Positions 34,439-42,657 of a DNA stretch of 64,000 bases are shown here, piece after piece (within the stretch, counting starts at the first letter, position 1; every line of letters starts with the position of its first letter). The position numbers and the translations under genes were made by a program. Origin of the DNA: CAWHYG01 sp963833505 (GTDB taxonomy: Bacteria > Eisenbacteria > RBG-16-71-46 > CAIMUX01); NCBI GenBank assembly GCA_963833505.1, contig CAWHYG010000007.1, forward strand, positions 2,356,001 through 2,420,000. Reading direction: 5' to 3'. The notes under the pieces are model-generated. The model did not search any database. It saw only the letters and a list, made by a program, of their open reading frames with translations, and was not told where the DNA came from.

Positions 34439-35146
34439 ATGCAGGACACGTTGTACTCCGTGAGGTCACGAGCCATCCGATCGCCTGGGTCCGCCTTTCG
34501 CGTGTGTCTCGCCGCTCTCGTCGCCATTCTCGGGGCGACCGGAACGGTTGTTTCCGTCCGGGCCGAGGCGGCCGGCGACTCCGCCCCGGCCGTCGTCCAG
34601 GTCGGACAGAAAGCGCCGGATTTCACGCTCCAGGACACCGATGGGCAGACCCATCAACTCAGCCAGCTTCTGGCCGACGGAAAGACGGTCGTTCTCGAGT
34701 GGTTCAATCCCGATTGTCCATTTATCAAGCGCCACCATCTGAAGGACAAGGACATGACGCGCCTGTACAACCAGTTCAAGGACCAGAATGTGGTCTGGCT
34801 GGCGATCAACAGCGGAACGGCGGGCGCCCAGGGCGCCGGGTTGGAGCGCAACGCGAAGGCCAAGAAGGACTATGCCATCGACTATCCGATCCTCCTGGAC
34901 GAGTCAGGCAACGTGGGCCGGGCCTATGGCGCCAAGACAACGCCGGACATGTTCGTGATCCGAAAGGACGGCATCCTCATCTACTCGGGCGCGATCGACG
35001 ACGATCCGCGCGGGGAAAAGACCGATAAGACCAACTACGTCGAGGCCGCCCTCACCTCCTGCATGTCCGGAACGGGCGTCCAGACGGCCGAGACAAAATC
35101 CTACGGCTGCTCCGTGAAGTACTCCCAGGGGAAGAAGACCACCTGA
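34439..35146 (+). CDS. Secreted thioredoxin-fold redoxin (peroxiredoxin-like, single active Cys)
   Basis: About 235 residues from the ATG at 34439, preceded by AAAGGAG (an upstream in-frame ATG at 34403 has no ribosome site). The N-terminal hydrophobic stretch (VCLAALVAILGATGTVVSV) is a signal peptide or anchor. The redoxin fold shows VGQKAPDFTLQDTDGQTHQL and VVLEWFNPDCPFIKRHH, where AhpC/TSA proteins have the peroxidatic Cys. KTTPDMFVIRKDGILIYSG gives the cis-Pro strand. The C-terminal TSCMSGT and YGCSVKY supply two more Cys, possible resolving residues. The pattern matches a widespread family of periplasmic thioredoxin-like proteins. The gene before it encodes a plausible reductant. Confidence 0.82.
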   Translation: MQDTLYSVRSRAIRSPGSAFRVCLAALVAILGATGTVVSVRAEAAGDSAPAVVQVGQKAPDFTLQDTDGQTHQLSQLLADGKTVVLEWFNPDCPFIKRHHLKDKDMTRLYNQFKDQNVVWLAINSGTAGAQGAGLERNAKAKKDYAIDYPILLDESGNVGRAYGAKTTPDMFVIRKDGILIYSGAIDDDPRGEKTDKTNYVEAALTSCMSGTGVQTAETKSYGCSVKYSQGKKTT

Positions 35147-35178
35147 AACAGGACTGCGGCGGGATTGGAAGCACAGCA

Positions 35179-35212
35179 GGAAGCGCTCCTCTCGAACAAG
35201 AAGAGCGCTTCC
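35179..35212. terminator. Bidirectional hairpin between convergent genes
   Basis: GGAAGCGCTC (35179-35188) pairs with GAGCGCTTCC (35203-35212). It lies between the redoxin stop (35146) and the stop of the minus-strand gene (35246) and could terminate both. Confidence 0.6.
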
Positions 35213-35245
35213 CGCGTCGGTGACTGATCGAGGACCCGTTCCAAA

Positions 35246-36355
35246 CTACTTCGACAGCGTCGCCTTTCCCGAGATCACTCCCGCCGGCGTCTGGATCCGC
35301 AGCAGATAGACGCCGCTCGGAAGCCCGTTGCCGTGGCCGTCGCGGCCGTCCCAAGAGAGCACGTGCAATCCGCCGGCTTGAGGTCCCACTTCCACGCGGC
35401 GCACCAGGGCGCCGGATGCATTGAAGACCTCCAGCGTCACCGGGGTCTCCTGGGCCAGGCGGAAGCCGATCGCGAACGGCCCGCGGCCGGGATTGGGAGC
35501 GACGTCAAGGCGCCGGGAAGATGCCGCCCACGACGCGCCTCCGACCGAGCTGGTCGGACAGGGATTCGGATCGCACGGCCCCCCCATCCAGATCCCGGGG
35601 CAGTCCTGTTCGTAGCTGGCGCCACAGGATCCATCCGCAAGGCAGCAGGCGCCCAGTTGATCCCCGCAGCGCTCCCCCGGCTTGCAGGGCCAATCAACCA
35701 GGATCGCGCGGATGCCGAGCGCCTGAGTGGGTCCCCAGATCACCGAGGGATCATTCCACCCGGTCGGATAGCCGATTCCAGGGGCGATATTCGTGCGCGG
35801 GAGCCCTCCCGGACCGTTGAGATCGGCGGCCACGAACCAGCCGGGAAGCTGGCCCGGCCAGTTCCCCCAGTATCCGGCGAAAAAGTCGCCGGGGCAGCCG
35901 GTGATGGAGACGTCGATGTCATGGGTGGAAATGTCGGGCCAGATGGCGGGCGGTGTGATGTGCGCGCCGGCGGTGACGCTCAAGACGCTGCCGGGGTTCC
36001 CTCCGCCGGAGTCCCAGACATAGACATCAAGACTCTGATCCGCGTAATACCCCATCAAGGTCGTCAACTCAAGCTCGACTGCGCAGAACACGTAGTAGGG
36101 GTTGGTGTTGTGGTACCCCTCGGCAAAGGCGCCGTAGTAGGGGGCGAGTACTCCTCCGTAATACCAGCTATAGCCGTTTTCAAAGCTGCCGTCATCGTTC
36201 CGGAGGAGAATCGGGTCCTCGCACGGATTCGAGTCCATGGGGTGCGGAGCCACGATGCCGTGGCCGGGACCGACAGAACCACGCGTGACGGCTTGGGCTC
36301 CTCCCCACAGCACCCCGGTGGCAAGGAGGGCAAGGAGCAGGGATTGTTTCTTCAT
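35246..36355 (-). CDS. Secreted protein with one Cys module and FlgD/T9SS-like tail
   Basis: About 369 residues from the ATG at 36355, behind the ribosome site AAAGGAGG. The signal peptide is MKKQSLLLALLATGVLWGGA, cleaved near AQA. The body (residues about 40-240) is Gly/Tyr/Trp-rich, with GYSWYYGGVLAPYYGAFAEG and SLDVYVWDSGGGNPGSVL; I do not recognise the domain. At about residues 250-285 there is a single copy of the Cys module (GACCLADGSCGASYEQDC...CDPNPC) that occurs eleven times in the protein at 16791. The C-terminal 90 residues are a FlgD/T9SS-type domain (VAPNPGRGPFAIGF, LEVFNASGALVRRVE, WDGRDGHGNGLPSGVYL). Secreted and probably surface-displayed. Confidence 0.8.
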   Translation of the reverse strand: MKKQSLLLALLATGVLWGGAQAVTRGSVGPGHGIVAPHPMDSNPCEDPILLRNDDGSFENGYSWYYGGVLAPYYGAFAEGYHNTNPYYVFCAVELELTTLMGYYADQSLDVYVWDSGGGNPGSVLSVTAGAHITPPAIWPDISTHDIDVSITGCPGDFFAGYWGNWPGQLPGWFVAADLNGPGGLPRTNIAPGIGYPTGWNDPSVIWGPTQALGIRAILVDWPCKPGERCGDQLGACCLADGSCGASYEQDCPGIWMGGPCDPNPCPTSSVGGASWAASSRRLDVAPNPGRGPFAIGFRLAQETPVTLEVFNASGALVRRVEVGPQAGGLHVLSWDGRDGHGNGLPSGVYLLRIQTPAGVISGKATLSK

Positions 36356-36780
36356 GGGAACAAAGCCTCCTTTCATCCAGTTGCGGTCGCCTGATCCAGG
36401 CGAGGACCAGGATAACATAATTGGATCTTATTGAGGAGCATTTTTTCTGAGAGTCTTTTCTGATCCTCGGCCCACGGGACGCCGGTTCTCACGAGGATCG
36501 GCAGGCGATCGGCCGGCAGCTTGATCGGCCACCCAACTCGTTACGTTTGAGTTGGTTGGCTGACAGCCGGAAATGTCCGGACCGTGATCCCGCCCGCTTC
36601 TGGGTCCGGCCTCCATTCGCGGTGGGAATCGCGGCCTGGCCGGGACCGACCGAGCGCCCCCACGCTCTTGAGCGCGTCACGACGACGACGGCCAAAAATG
36701 TCCGCAACGCCGCAGCCCCCGGTGACGGATCCGCCGAGATACGGCGCCAGAAGCGCCGCATCGAGAATAGGAGGTGACCC
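36356..36780. other. Divergent intergenic region, Cys-module gene / legumain-like gene
   Basis: This 425-base gap has an AT-rich stretch (36411-36465, with ATAACATAATTGGATCTTAT) that may hold the minus-strand promoter. There is also an inverted repeat, CCAACTC (36533-36539) with GAGTTGG (36549-36555). No gene is supported. Confidence 0.4.
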
Positions 36781-38889
36781 ATGCTGTATCAAAACCAGAA
36801 GCCGGTCTTCCTGGGATCGGCGATCCTGCTCATCTCGTTCGTCTGCGCGGCCGAAGCGATGGCCGCTTTCCCGGAATACACCAACCAGGACACTCCGAAC
36901 ACCTTCCGGCGCTCCGCCATCATGACCAGCGACCGAGTGAAGTTCTGGGACGGTCGATTTGCCAACGACGTGGAAACTGCGCTTGGACGAACCAACTACA
37001 ACGAGATCGCCTTCGCGTTCCTGGAGTGTTTCGGAGGCGGCATGATCGACGAGCTTACACGGCTGAACAACGGCAACGGGCTCACCCCCGCTTCCTACAC
37101 GTCCGCTGCCAGCCCCGCTGAAGTCGCATGGGCGCGCAGCGAGGACATGGCCTCCGGCGCCGATCCAAACTTCCCCAAGCTCCGCCGGGCCGAGTCCACC
37201 TACGGTCTGCGTTACGGTCCGGCGGCCGGTGGAAGAGCTCCCATGACCCAGCGGGCGGCTGCCCAAACGGGATACCAGAACGATCTCGTCGGCCCGAACC
37301 TCTGCGCGGCGAGCCGGCAGCAATGGCCGACGCTCCTGGGCTGCGAGACTCCGCAGTACACCGCAACCTGGGACGGCGAAACCATCACCTTGCACGGGAA
37401 CAACGTTCGCAACCCGAATCCGAATCGCCGGTATCGGGCCATTCTCTTCGGCGGATCGACCCAGGCGGACCAGGGCCCGGCGCTGCTGGTGCGCCCCCAA
37501 CCCCCGTTGCTCTACGCGATGGGTGTGATGCTGCCCGCCAACTGGAACGCCCTGAGCCGGATGCATGATGCGTTGCTGGCGGCTGGTTACACGGAAGCGG
37601 AAATGTACATCATGTATCCGGGCGGGGAGTTCGCCGCGGGCGACCGGAGGCATGTGATCTTCCCGGGAGGGCCGCAGCTCCCCGCTTGGGTCGATGCCGG
37701 GGCCCGGGCCAGGGATCTGGAGGACGCCTGGCGCTGGCTGCGCCGCCAGACGGATGGGACGACCCAGGTATTCTTCTGGTCCAGCTGGGGTCACGGAGCC
37801 GAGGGTGAGGACGTGCAGGCGAAAATGAGGGCCCGCAATCTTCCGCCTCCGCGCCGCGGCGTCCCGTTCACCTTTGCCATGGACGCCGATCTCGCCCTCA
37901 CCATGAAGAACACCTACGACTACCTGAACCCGAACGGGGGCCAGGGCGCCGCTGGTTCGCCGGACTTCGAGTTCACCTCGACCGTCCCCATTCCCGATCC
38001 CGGGATGCAGGTGATCCTGAACGGCGTATCTCTTCCGCTGGTCGACACGGTCCTCGATCCATTCGGGGACGGAAGCGAGTATCGCTACACCTATGGGCTC
38101 ACGCGCAGCGACATTGAACAACTGAATTCCTCGGGCACCCAGGAACTGGAGCTTGACTTCCCACCGAGCCTCGGGGAGTCGGCCACGTTCATCTCCGAGT
38201 TCGGTCCGACCGTGGGAGACCTGGCCAACGGCCCGTCCGAGGCCATGCCGCCGCAAGCGCTGGCCTGTCTGCCGGACACGACGGCGGCGGCGGGACAGAA
38301 AACGGCGTTGGCCTTCTGCTTCCAGAACACGGGAGATTCAGCGCAGAAGTTTCATTACCACCTGGCCGATACCCGATCCTGGATCGTGAGCTCCGACTTC
38401 CCGCTCGACAACACCGTCACCCTGGCGGCGGACAGCGGGTTCTGCGTCACCGCCACCATCCGCCCGCCCCAAGACTGCGGGGGAGGCGGGTCCGACGACC
38501 TCCTCTGGAGGGTCGCGCCCACGAGCGATCCCTCTTCCGCCGATTCGTGCACGACCGTCGTCACGTGTTCGGCAACCACGGGCGTTCCCGAGCCCGTGCA
38601 GACACCCGGCAGCTTTGCGCTGCGGATCACTGGAGCCAATCCCTGCGGGGCGAACCGGCCCATCCAATGGGAGTACGAGGTGCCTCCGCCCGGGTCTGAC
38701 GTAGTCCTGGGACTCTATGATGCGAGCGGCCGTCGCGTGGCTTCGCTTTCCACGGGATACGCCGCTCCCGGAATCCACTCCGGCGGGATAACCGCTTCCG
38801 ATCGGAAGAAGCTCACGTCGGGGATCTACTTTCTCGAGATGAATGCCGGAGGCTGGCGGAAGACCCGGCGGATTGTCGTCGTCCAATGA
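36781..38889 (+). CDS. Secreted legumain-like (clan CD) protein with apparently permuted halves and T9SS-like tail
   Basis: 702 residues from an ATG preceded by AGGAGGTG. The signal peptide is FLGSAILLISFVCAAEAMA. Around residues 76-118, IAFAFLECFGGGMIDELTRL and YTSAASPAEVAW look like the nucleophile-Cys strand and the next strand of C13 legumains (pattern ...EACESGSM..., YATTAANPRESSY). Further on, residues 218-342 look like the fold's first half: RAILFGGSTQADQ, the long helix MHDALLAAGYTEAEMYIMYP, then QVFFWSSWGHGAEG (the catalytic His-Gly, His338). In legumain the His half comes first; here the Cys half does. The rest has beta-sandwich-like stretches, Cys pairs, and a final FlgD/T9SS-like domain (LGLYDASGRRVASLS, TSGIYFLEMN). 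Peptidase activity is inference. Confidence 0.55.
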   Translation: MLYQNQKPVFLGSAILLISFVCAAEAMAAFPEYTNQDTPNTFRRSAIMTSDRVKFWDGRFANDVETALGRTNYNEIAFAFLECFGGGMIDELTRLNNGNGLTPASYTSAASPAEVAWARSEDMASGADPNFPKLRRAESTYGLRYGPAAGGRAPMTQRAAAQTGYQNDLVGPNLCAASRQQWPTLLGCETPQYTATWDGETITLHGNNVRNPNPNRRYRAILFGGSTQADQGPALLVRPQPPLLYAMGVMLPANWNALSRMHDALLAAGYTEAEMYIMYPGGEFAAGDRRHVIFPGGPQLPAWVDAGARARDLEDAWRWLRRQTDGTTQVFFWSSWGHGAEGEDVQAKMRARNLPPPRRGVPFTFAMDADLALTMKNTYDYLNPNGGQGAAGSPDFEFTSTVPIPDPGMQVILNGVSLPLVDTVLDPFGDGSEYRYTYGLTRSDIEQLNSSGTQELELDFPPSLGESATFISEFGPTVGDLANGPSEAMPPQALACLPDTTAAAGQKTALAFCFQNTGDSAQKFHYHLADTRSWIVSSDFPLDNTVTLAADSGFCVTATIRPPQDCGGGGSDDLLWRVAPTSDPSSADSCTTVVTCSATTGVPEPVQTPGSFALRITGANPCGANRPIQWEYEVPPPGSDVVLGLYDASGRRVASLSTGYAAPGIHSGGITASDRKKLTSGIYFLEMNAGGWRKTRRIVVVQ

Positions 38890-38901
38890 TATGGAACGGC
38901 C

Positions 38902-38920
38902 CCTCAGTCAAGCACTGAGG
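38902..38920 (+). terminator. First of two hairpins after the legumain-like gene
   Basis: CCTCAGT (38902-38908) pairs with ACTGAGG (38914-38920) around a 5-base loop, starting 12 bases after the stop codon. Confidence 0.5.
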
Positions 38921-38924
38921 TGGG

Positions 38925-38963
38925 GAGGCGATCTTCTTCTTGTGGAGGATCGCCTCATTCTTT
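38925..38963 (+). terminator. Second hairpin with T-rich tail after the legumain-like gene
   Basis: GAGGCGATC (38925-38933) pairs perfectly with GATCGCCTC (38948-38956) and is followed by ATTCTTT. Together with the preceding stem it forms a tandem terminator. Confidence 0.65.
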
Positions 38964-39280
38964 GCTGGTTGGAGGAGAACGGGCCGGAAGACTCCCGCCG
39001 GGCGCGGAACCCAAATGACAAGTCAGTGAGGATCATTCAGGGACGACGGGTCTACCAGACCGGGTAGCCCGCAGGTTGACCCACCTGGGTGTCCGACAGA
39101 AAACGACAGTCAAATGAAGAACATTGGGATCATACTCGTGTTCCTGGAAGCCCTGACGCTGGCCCACGACGGATCTCGGTACAGCCGGCATCGGACGACT
39201 CCCCCGGTGGATTCGCTGAGCCCGAACGGCGTGCGAATCATCTCCGGGGAGCAAGGCACAAGTCCTTCGGGAGAATCCGG
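38964..39280. other. Intergenic region before the Hsp20-like gene
   Basis: About 317 bases between the terminator and the ATG at 39281. A short open frame at 39114 (MKNIGIILVFLEALTLAHDG) has no ribosome site and is not called. No clear heat-shock (CIRCE-like) repeat was seen. Confidence 0.4.
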
Positions 39281-39637
39281 ATGCAGCCGGACGTGATCGA
39301 GGAAATCGAAAGAGAGATCGCACGGCTGCGCCGCCGGTACGCGGCGCTCCTGCGCGAGAGGCCGGACGCGCGCGAGCTCGCTGCCCGGTGGGCCGCCGAG
39401 ACGTGCGGCCTCTGTTGGTTCGTGCCGCTGGCGGACGTGGTCGAACCCGACATCGACGTTGAGATCACGAGCGAGCTCCTGGTCGTGCGTGCGAGCCGGA
39501 CGTGGCCCGATCCCGCCATTCTGGTTGGCCTGCTTCCCGTGCCGGCGGGATTCGACCGCGAACATCCGGTGATCCGCTTTGTCGAGGAAACGCTGGAAAT
39601 TCATGTCCGGCGGGTCACGCGGGGGGCCGCGAGATGA
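39281..39637 (+). CDS. Short Hsp20/alpha-crystallin-like protein coupled to DnaJ
   Basis: About 118 residues from the ATG at 39281, with GGGAGAA upstream; the frame is open to 39089 but the earlier part is low complexity. An N-terminal charged helix (MQPDVIEEIEREIARLRRRY) leads to a small beta domain: VVEPDIDVEITSELLVVRAS, LLPVPAGFDREHP and IRFVEETLEIHVRRV. These follow the order of Hsp20 strands (P-x-D-I-x-V-x-x-x-x-x-L-x-V-x-A, LPVP, then a closing strand like F-x-x-G-L-x-I-x-x-x). The usual I-x-I end is IHV. Its stop overlaps the dnaJ start as ATGA. It probably binds unfolded clients and feeds them to DnaJ; function is inferred from context. Confidence 0.65.
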   Translation: MQPDVIEEIEREIARLRRRYAALLRERPDARELAARWAAETCGLCWFVPLADVVEPDIDVEITSELLVVRASRTWPDPAILVGLLPVPAGFDREHPVIRFVEETLEIHVRRVTRGAAR

Positions 39638-40713
39638 GAGACCCCTACCAGATTCTCGGCGTCTCGAAGTCGGCGACCTTGGCTGAGATCAAGAAGGCCT
39701 ACCGTACCCTTGCCCTCAAGTTCCATCCGGACCGGAATCCCGGAGACAAGAAGGCGGAAGAGAAATTCAAGGAGCTGGCGGGCGCCTACGAGATCCTCTC
39801 CGATCCGGAGAAGCGGCGGGAGCATGACGAAATGGCCGCCGGCCGGGCCGCTCCCGGCGCGAGAGCCCGCGGTCCCTTCGGGCCGGGCGGTGGCGCTCAC
39901 GCCGAACCGGACGCCGAATCGATGTCGATCGACGAGATCCTGCGTCGTTTCGGCGGCATCTTCGGCGGAGATTTCGGCGAGTCGATTCATCGTTCCCGTG
40001 GCACAGCCCGCCCCGGCGCCGACGCCGAGGTCGAGCTCGAGGTCGACTTCCGCACCGCAGCCCTCGGAAGCAAGGTGTCCGTCTCGCTTTCCAGCGCAGT
40101 GACCTGCCCGCGTTGCGGCGGACGGGGCGCCATCGGGGACTCTCCGGAATGCCATACCTGCGGCGGGAGCGGGCGGATCACGTCACAATCGCGCGAGAAG
40201 GGGCAGTTCTTCACGGTGACGCGAGCCTGCCCGACCTGCAATGGCACCGGCGTGGATCCGTCCAAGGAATGCCCGGAGTGTCATGGCGAGGGCACGGTCG
40301 AAAAGACGCGCGCGATCACGCTCAGCGTCCCGGAGGGAACGGAGGATGGTGGGATCCTCCGCCTCGCGGGACTGGGAGGCGCCGGAAGCGGAGGCGGTTC
40401 ATCCGGCGATCTGCTGGTCCGTGTGCGCGTGCATCCCGATCCGGATTTCCGCCGCGAGGGCGACGACGTCCACTCCGACGTGCCGGTTCCCATGGCCACC
40501 GCGGCTTTGGGCGGCAAGGTGCCAATGCAGACGCTGCGAGGTCGGGTCCACCTGACCATCCCGCCCGGAACTTCCTCGGGAACGCAGCTCAAGCTACGGG
40601 GCCAGGGCATTCGCGGAGGCGATCATGTCGCGCGGGTCATGGTCACCGTGCCGACGAAACTGACGCCGAAACAGCGGGAGTTGCTCGAGGAGTTGGGCAG
40701 GGGCGGCGTTTGA
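39634..40713 (+). CDS. dnaJ: Chaperone DnaJ (type I J-protein)
   Basis: 359 residues from the ATG that overlaps the Hsp20-like stop. The J domain is MRDPYQILGVSKSATLAEIK with the HPD motif in KFHPDRNPG. A short Gly/Phe linker (GPFGPGGG) follows. The zinc-binding region has the four C-x-x-C-x-G-x-G motifs: CPRCGGRG, CHTCGGSG, CPTCNGTG and CPECHGEG. The client-binding C-terminal domains follow (LSVPEGTEDGGILRLAGLG, HLTIPPGTSSGTQLKLRG). It stimulates DnaK ATPase and delivers substrates. No dnaK or grpE lies nearby, so this is probably a secondary DnaJ tied to the Hsp20-like partner. Confidence 0.93.
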   Translation: MRDPYQILGVSKSATLAEIKKAYRTLALKFHPDRNPGDKKAEEKFKELAGAYEILSDPEKRREHDEMAAGRAAPGARARGPFGPGGGAHAEPDAESMSIDEILRRFGGIFGGDFGESIHRSRGTARPGADAEVELEVDFRTAALGSKVSVSLSSAVTCPRCGGRGAIGDSPECHTCGGSGRITSQSREKGQFFTVTRACPTCNGTGVDPSKECPECHGEGTVEKTRAITLSVPEGTEDGGILRLAGLGGAGSGGGSSGDLLVRVRVHPDPDFRREGDDVHSDVPVPMATAALGGKVPMQTLRGRVHLTIPPGTSSGTQLKLRGQGIRGGDHVARVMVTVPTKLTPKQRELLEELGRGGV

Positions 40714-40906
40714 CCCGTGATCGGGTCGTTGAAGCGACGGGTAGCCCGGGGGCGGAGGCTCGCTGAATCCTCTGGCTCGTTCGCTCAACATTCCGGCCGA
40801 CACCATCCGCACCCGCCGCGGCGCGTCCCGAGGACGACTGCTGAGGCCCGGCCTTCTCCTTTGGCAGCTATCCCGGATCCCCGATGAGACCGGCCGGGGA
40901 CAATGG

Positions 40907-42550
40907 TCATGAAACCCTCTGCCTGAGCTTCCGGTAACGCCGGATCAGGTTGTTGGTCGAGGGATCGTGCTTCAGCGCCGGCTCGGTCTGGCTCTCCAGC
41001 TCGGGGACAATGCGCCCGGCCAGCGCCTTCCCCAGCTCGACCCCCCACTGGTCGAAGGAGTCGATCTGCCAGATCGCACCTTGGGTGAAGACACTGTGTT
41101 CGTAGAGCGCGACGAGCTTGCCCAGCGCCTCCGGCGTCAGGCGTTCCAGCAGGATGACATTGGACGGGCGGTTGCCCTCGAAGGTGCGATGCGGCACCAG
41201 CCTCGACGGCGTGCCCTCGTCTTGAACTTCCTGGGCGGTTCGGCCAAAGGCCAGCGCCTCCGCCTGGGCAAAGACATTGGCCAGGAGCAGATCGTGGTGG
41301 CGGCCGAGCGGGTTCAGCGGCTGAGCGAAGGCGATGAAGTCGCAGGGGATGAGTTTGGTGCCCTGATGAATCAGTTGATAGAAGGAATGCTGGCCATTGG
41401 TTCCCGGCTCGCCCCAGAAGACCGGACCGGTCTGGTAGGCCACCTCGGTCCCATCAAGCGTAACGTGCTTGCCGTTGCTCTCCATGGTCAATTGCTGGAG
41501 GTAGGCCGGAAAGCGCTTCAGGTACTGCTCGTAGGGCAGGATCGCGACGGTCTGCGCGCCGAAGAAATTGTCGTACCAGCAGGTCAAGAGTCCCATGAGC
41601 ACCGGCAGGTTTCGTTCAAAAGGGGCAGTGCGGAAATGCTCATCCATCTGATGGAAGCCGTCGAGCAGAGCGAGGAACTGCTCGGGGCCGATGGCGATCA
41701 TGGTCGAGAGCCCGATGGAAGAGTCCATCGAGTAGCGTCCGCCGACCCAGTCCCAGAACTCGAACATGTTGGCGGGGTCGATACCGAACTTCACCACCTC
41801 CTCGGCGTTGGTCGAGACCGCGACAAAATGCCTGGCGATGGCGGCGGGATCCCTCAGCGTCTGCAGAGCCCAGGCGGACGCCGTGTGGGCGTTGGTCATC
41901 GTCTCCAGGGTCGTGAAGGTCTTCGACGAGACGATGAAGAGCGTCTCCGCGGCATCGAGATCCCGCGTAGCCTCGGCGAAGTCGGTGCCGTCGATGTTGG
42001 AAACGAAGCGGAAGGTCAGGTCGCGCCGACTATAGTGCCGTAACGCCTCGTAAGCCATCACCGGCCCCAGGTCGGACCCGCCGATGCCGATATTGATGAC
42101 GTGGCGGATCGGCTTGCCGGTATGGCCCTTCCACCCGCCATTGCGCACTCGACTGGCGAAGTCCGCCATCTTATCGAGGACGGCATGCACTCGCGGCACC
42201 ACATCCTCGCCGTCCGCCATGATGGCTTGCCCCTTGGGAGCGCGCAGGGCCACGTGCAGAACAGCCCGGTTCTCGGTCACGTTGATCTTCTCTCCGCCAA
42301 ACATGGCGTCGATGTGGGATCGCAAACCGGACTCCCCCGCCAGTTGCAGAAGCAATCTCATCGTCTCATCCGTAATGCGGTTCTTGGAGTAATCGAGGTA
42401 GATGCCGGCGGCCTCGGCCGTCATCCGCTCCGCGCGTTGCGGGTCGTCGGCGAAGAGCTGGCGCAGATGCAGGTCCCGAACCTTCCGGTAGTGGTCCTCG
42501 AGCGCCTTCCAGGCCGCGCGTTTCGTGAGTTGTGGGACATGAGTCGTCAT
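40907..42550 (-). CDS. pgi: Glucose-6-phosphate isomerase
   Basis: 547 residues, the usual bacterial length. Family signatures are all present: VINIGIGGSDLGPVMAYEAL (sugar-phosphate binding), SKTFTTLETMTNA, WDWVGGRYSMDSSIGL, KRFPAYLQQLTMESNGK (with the catalytic Glu in MESNGK), WGEPGTNGQHSFYQLIHQG, and the C-terminal Lys in FDQWGVELGKALA. It interconverts glucose-6-phosphate and fructose-6-phosphate in glycolysis and gluconeogenesis. It is encoded 107 bases downstream of the glucoamylase gene in the same direction, so glucose released from alpha-glucan could be channelled towards glycolysis after phosphorylation. It is convergent with dnaJ; the 193 bases between them hold no gene. Confidence 0.97.
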   Translation of the reverse strand: MTTHVPQLTKRAAWKALEDHYRKVRDLHLRQLFADDPQRAERMTAEAAGIYLDYSKNRITDETMRLLLQLAGESGLRSHIDAMFGGEKINVTENRAVLHVALRAPKGQAIMADGEDVVPRVHAVLDKMADFASRVRNGGWKGHTGKPIRHVINIGIGGSDLGPVMAYEALRHYSRRDLTFRFVSNIDGTDFAEATRDLDAAETLFIVSSKTFTTLETMTNAHTASAWALQTLRDPAAIARHFVAVSTNAEEVVKFGIDPANMFEFWDWVGGRYSMDSSIGLSTMIAIGPEQFLALLDGFHQMDEHFRTAPFERNLPVLMGLLTCWYDNFFGAQTVAILPYEQYLKRFPAYLQQLTMESNGKHVTLDGTEVAYQTGPVFWGEPGTNGQHSFYQLIHQGTKLIPCDFIAFAQPLNPLGRHHDLLLANVFAQAEALAFGRTAQEVQDEGTPSRLVPHRTFEGNRPSNVILLERLTPEALGKLVALYEHSVFTQGAIWQIDSFDQWGVELGKALAGRIVPELESQTEPALKHDPSTNNLIRRYRKLRQRVS

Positions 42551-42657
42551 GTTCGATCCCTTTCTCGGGTTTGTTCTTCACGACGGCGAGCAGCCTGGTT
42601 CGGACACCTCGCCCGTCACGCCGAAAAGCACCAACGCGTCCGAAGGAGACGCGGTCA

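Noticed and set aside
36541..38256. Minus-strand open frame of about 570 codons opposite the legumain-like gene.
   Set aside because: The plus-strand gene has a ribosome site, signal peptide and sorting tail; the minus-strand frame has none of these.
39114..39296. Short frame starting MKNIGIILVFLEALTLAHDG.
   Set aside because: Signal-peptide-like start by chance only; no ribosome site and it runs into the Hsp20-like gene's leader.
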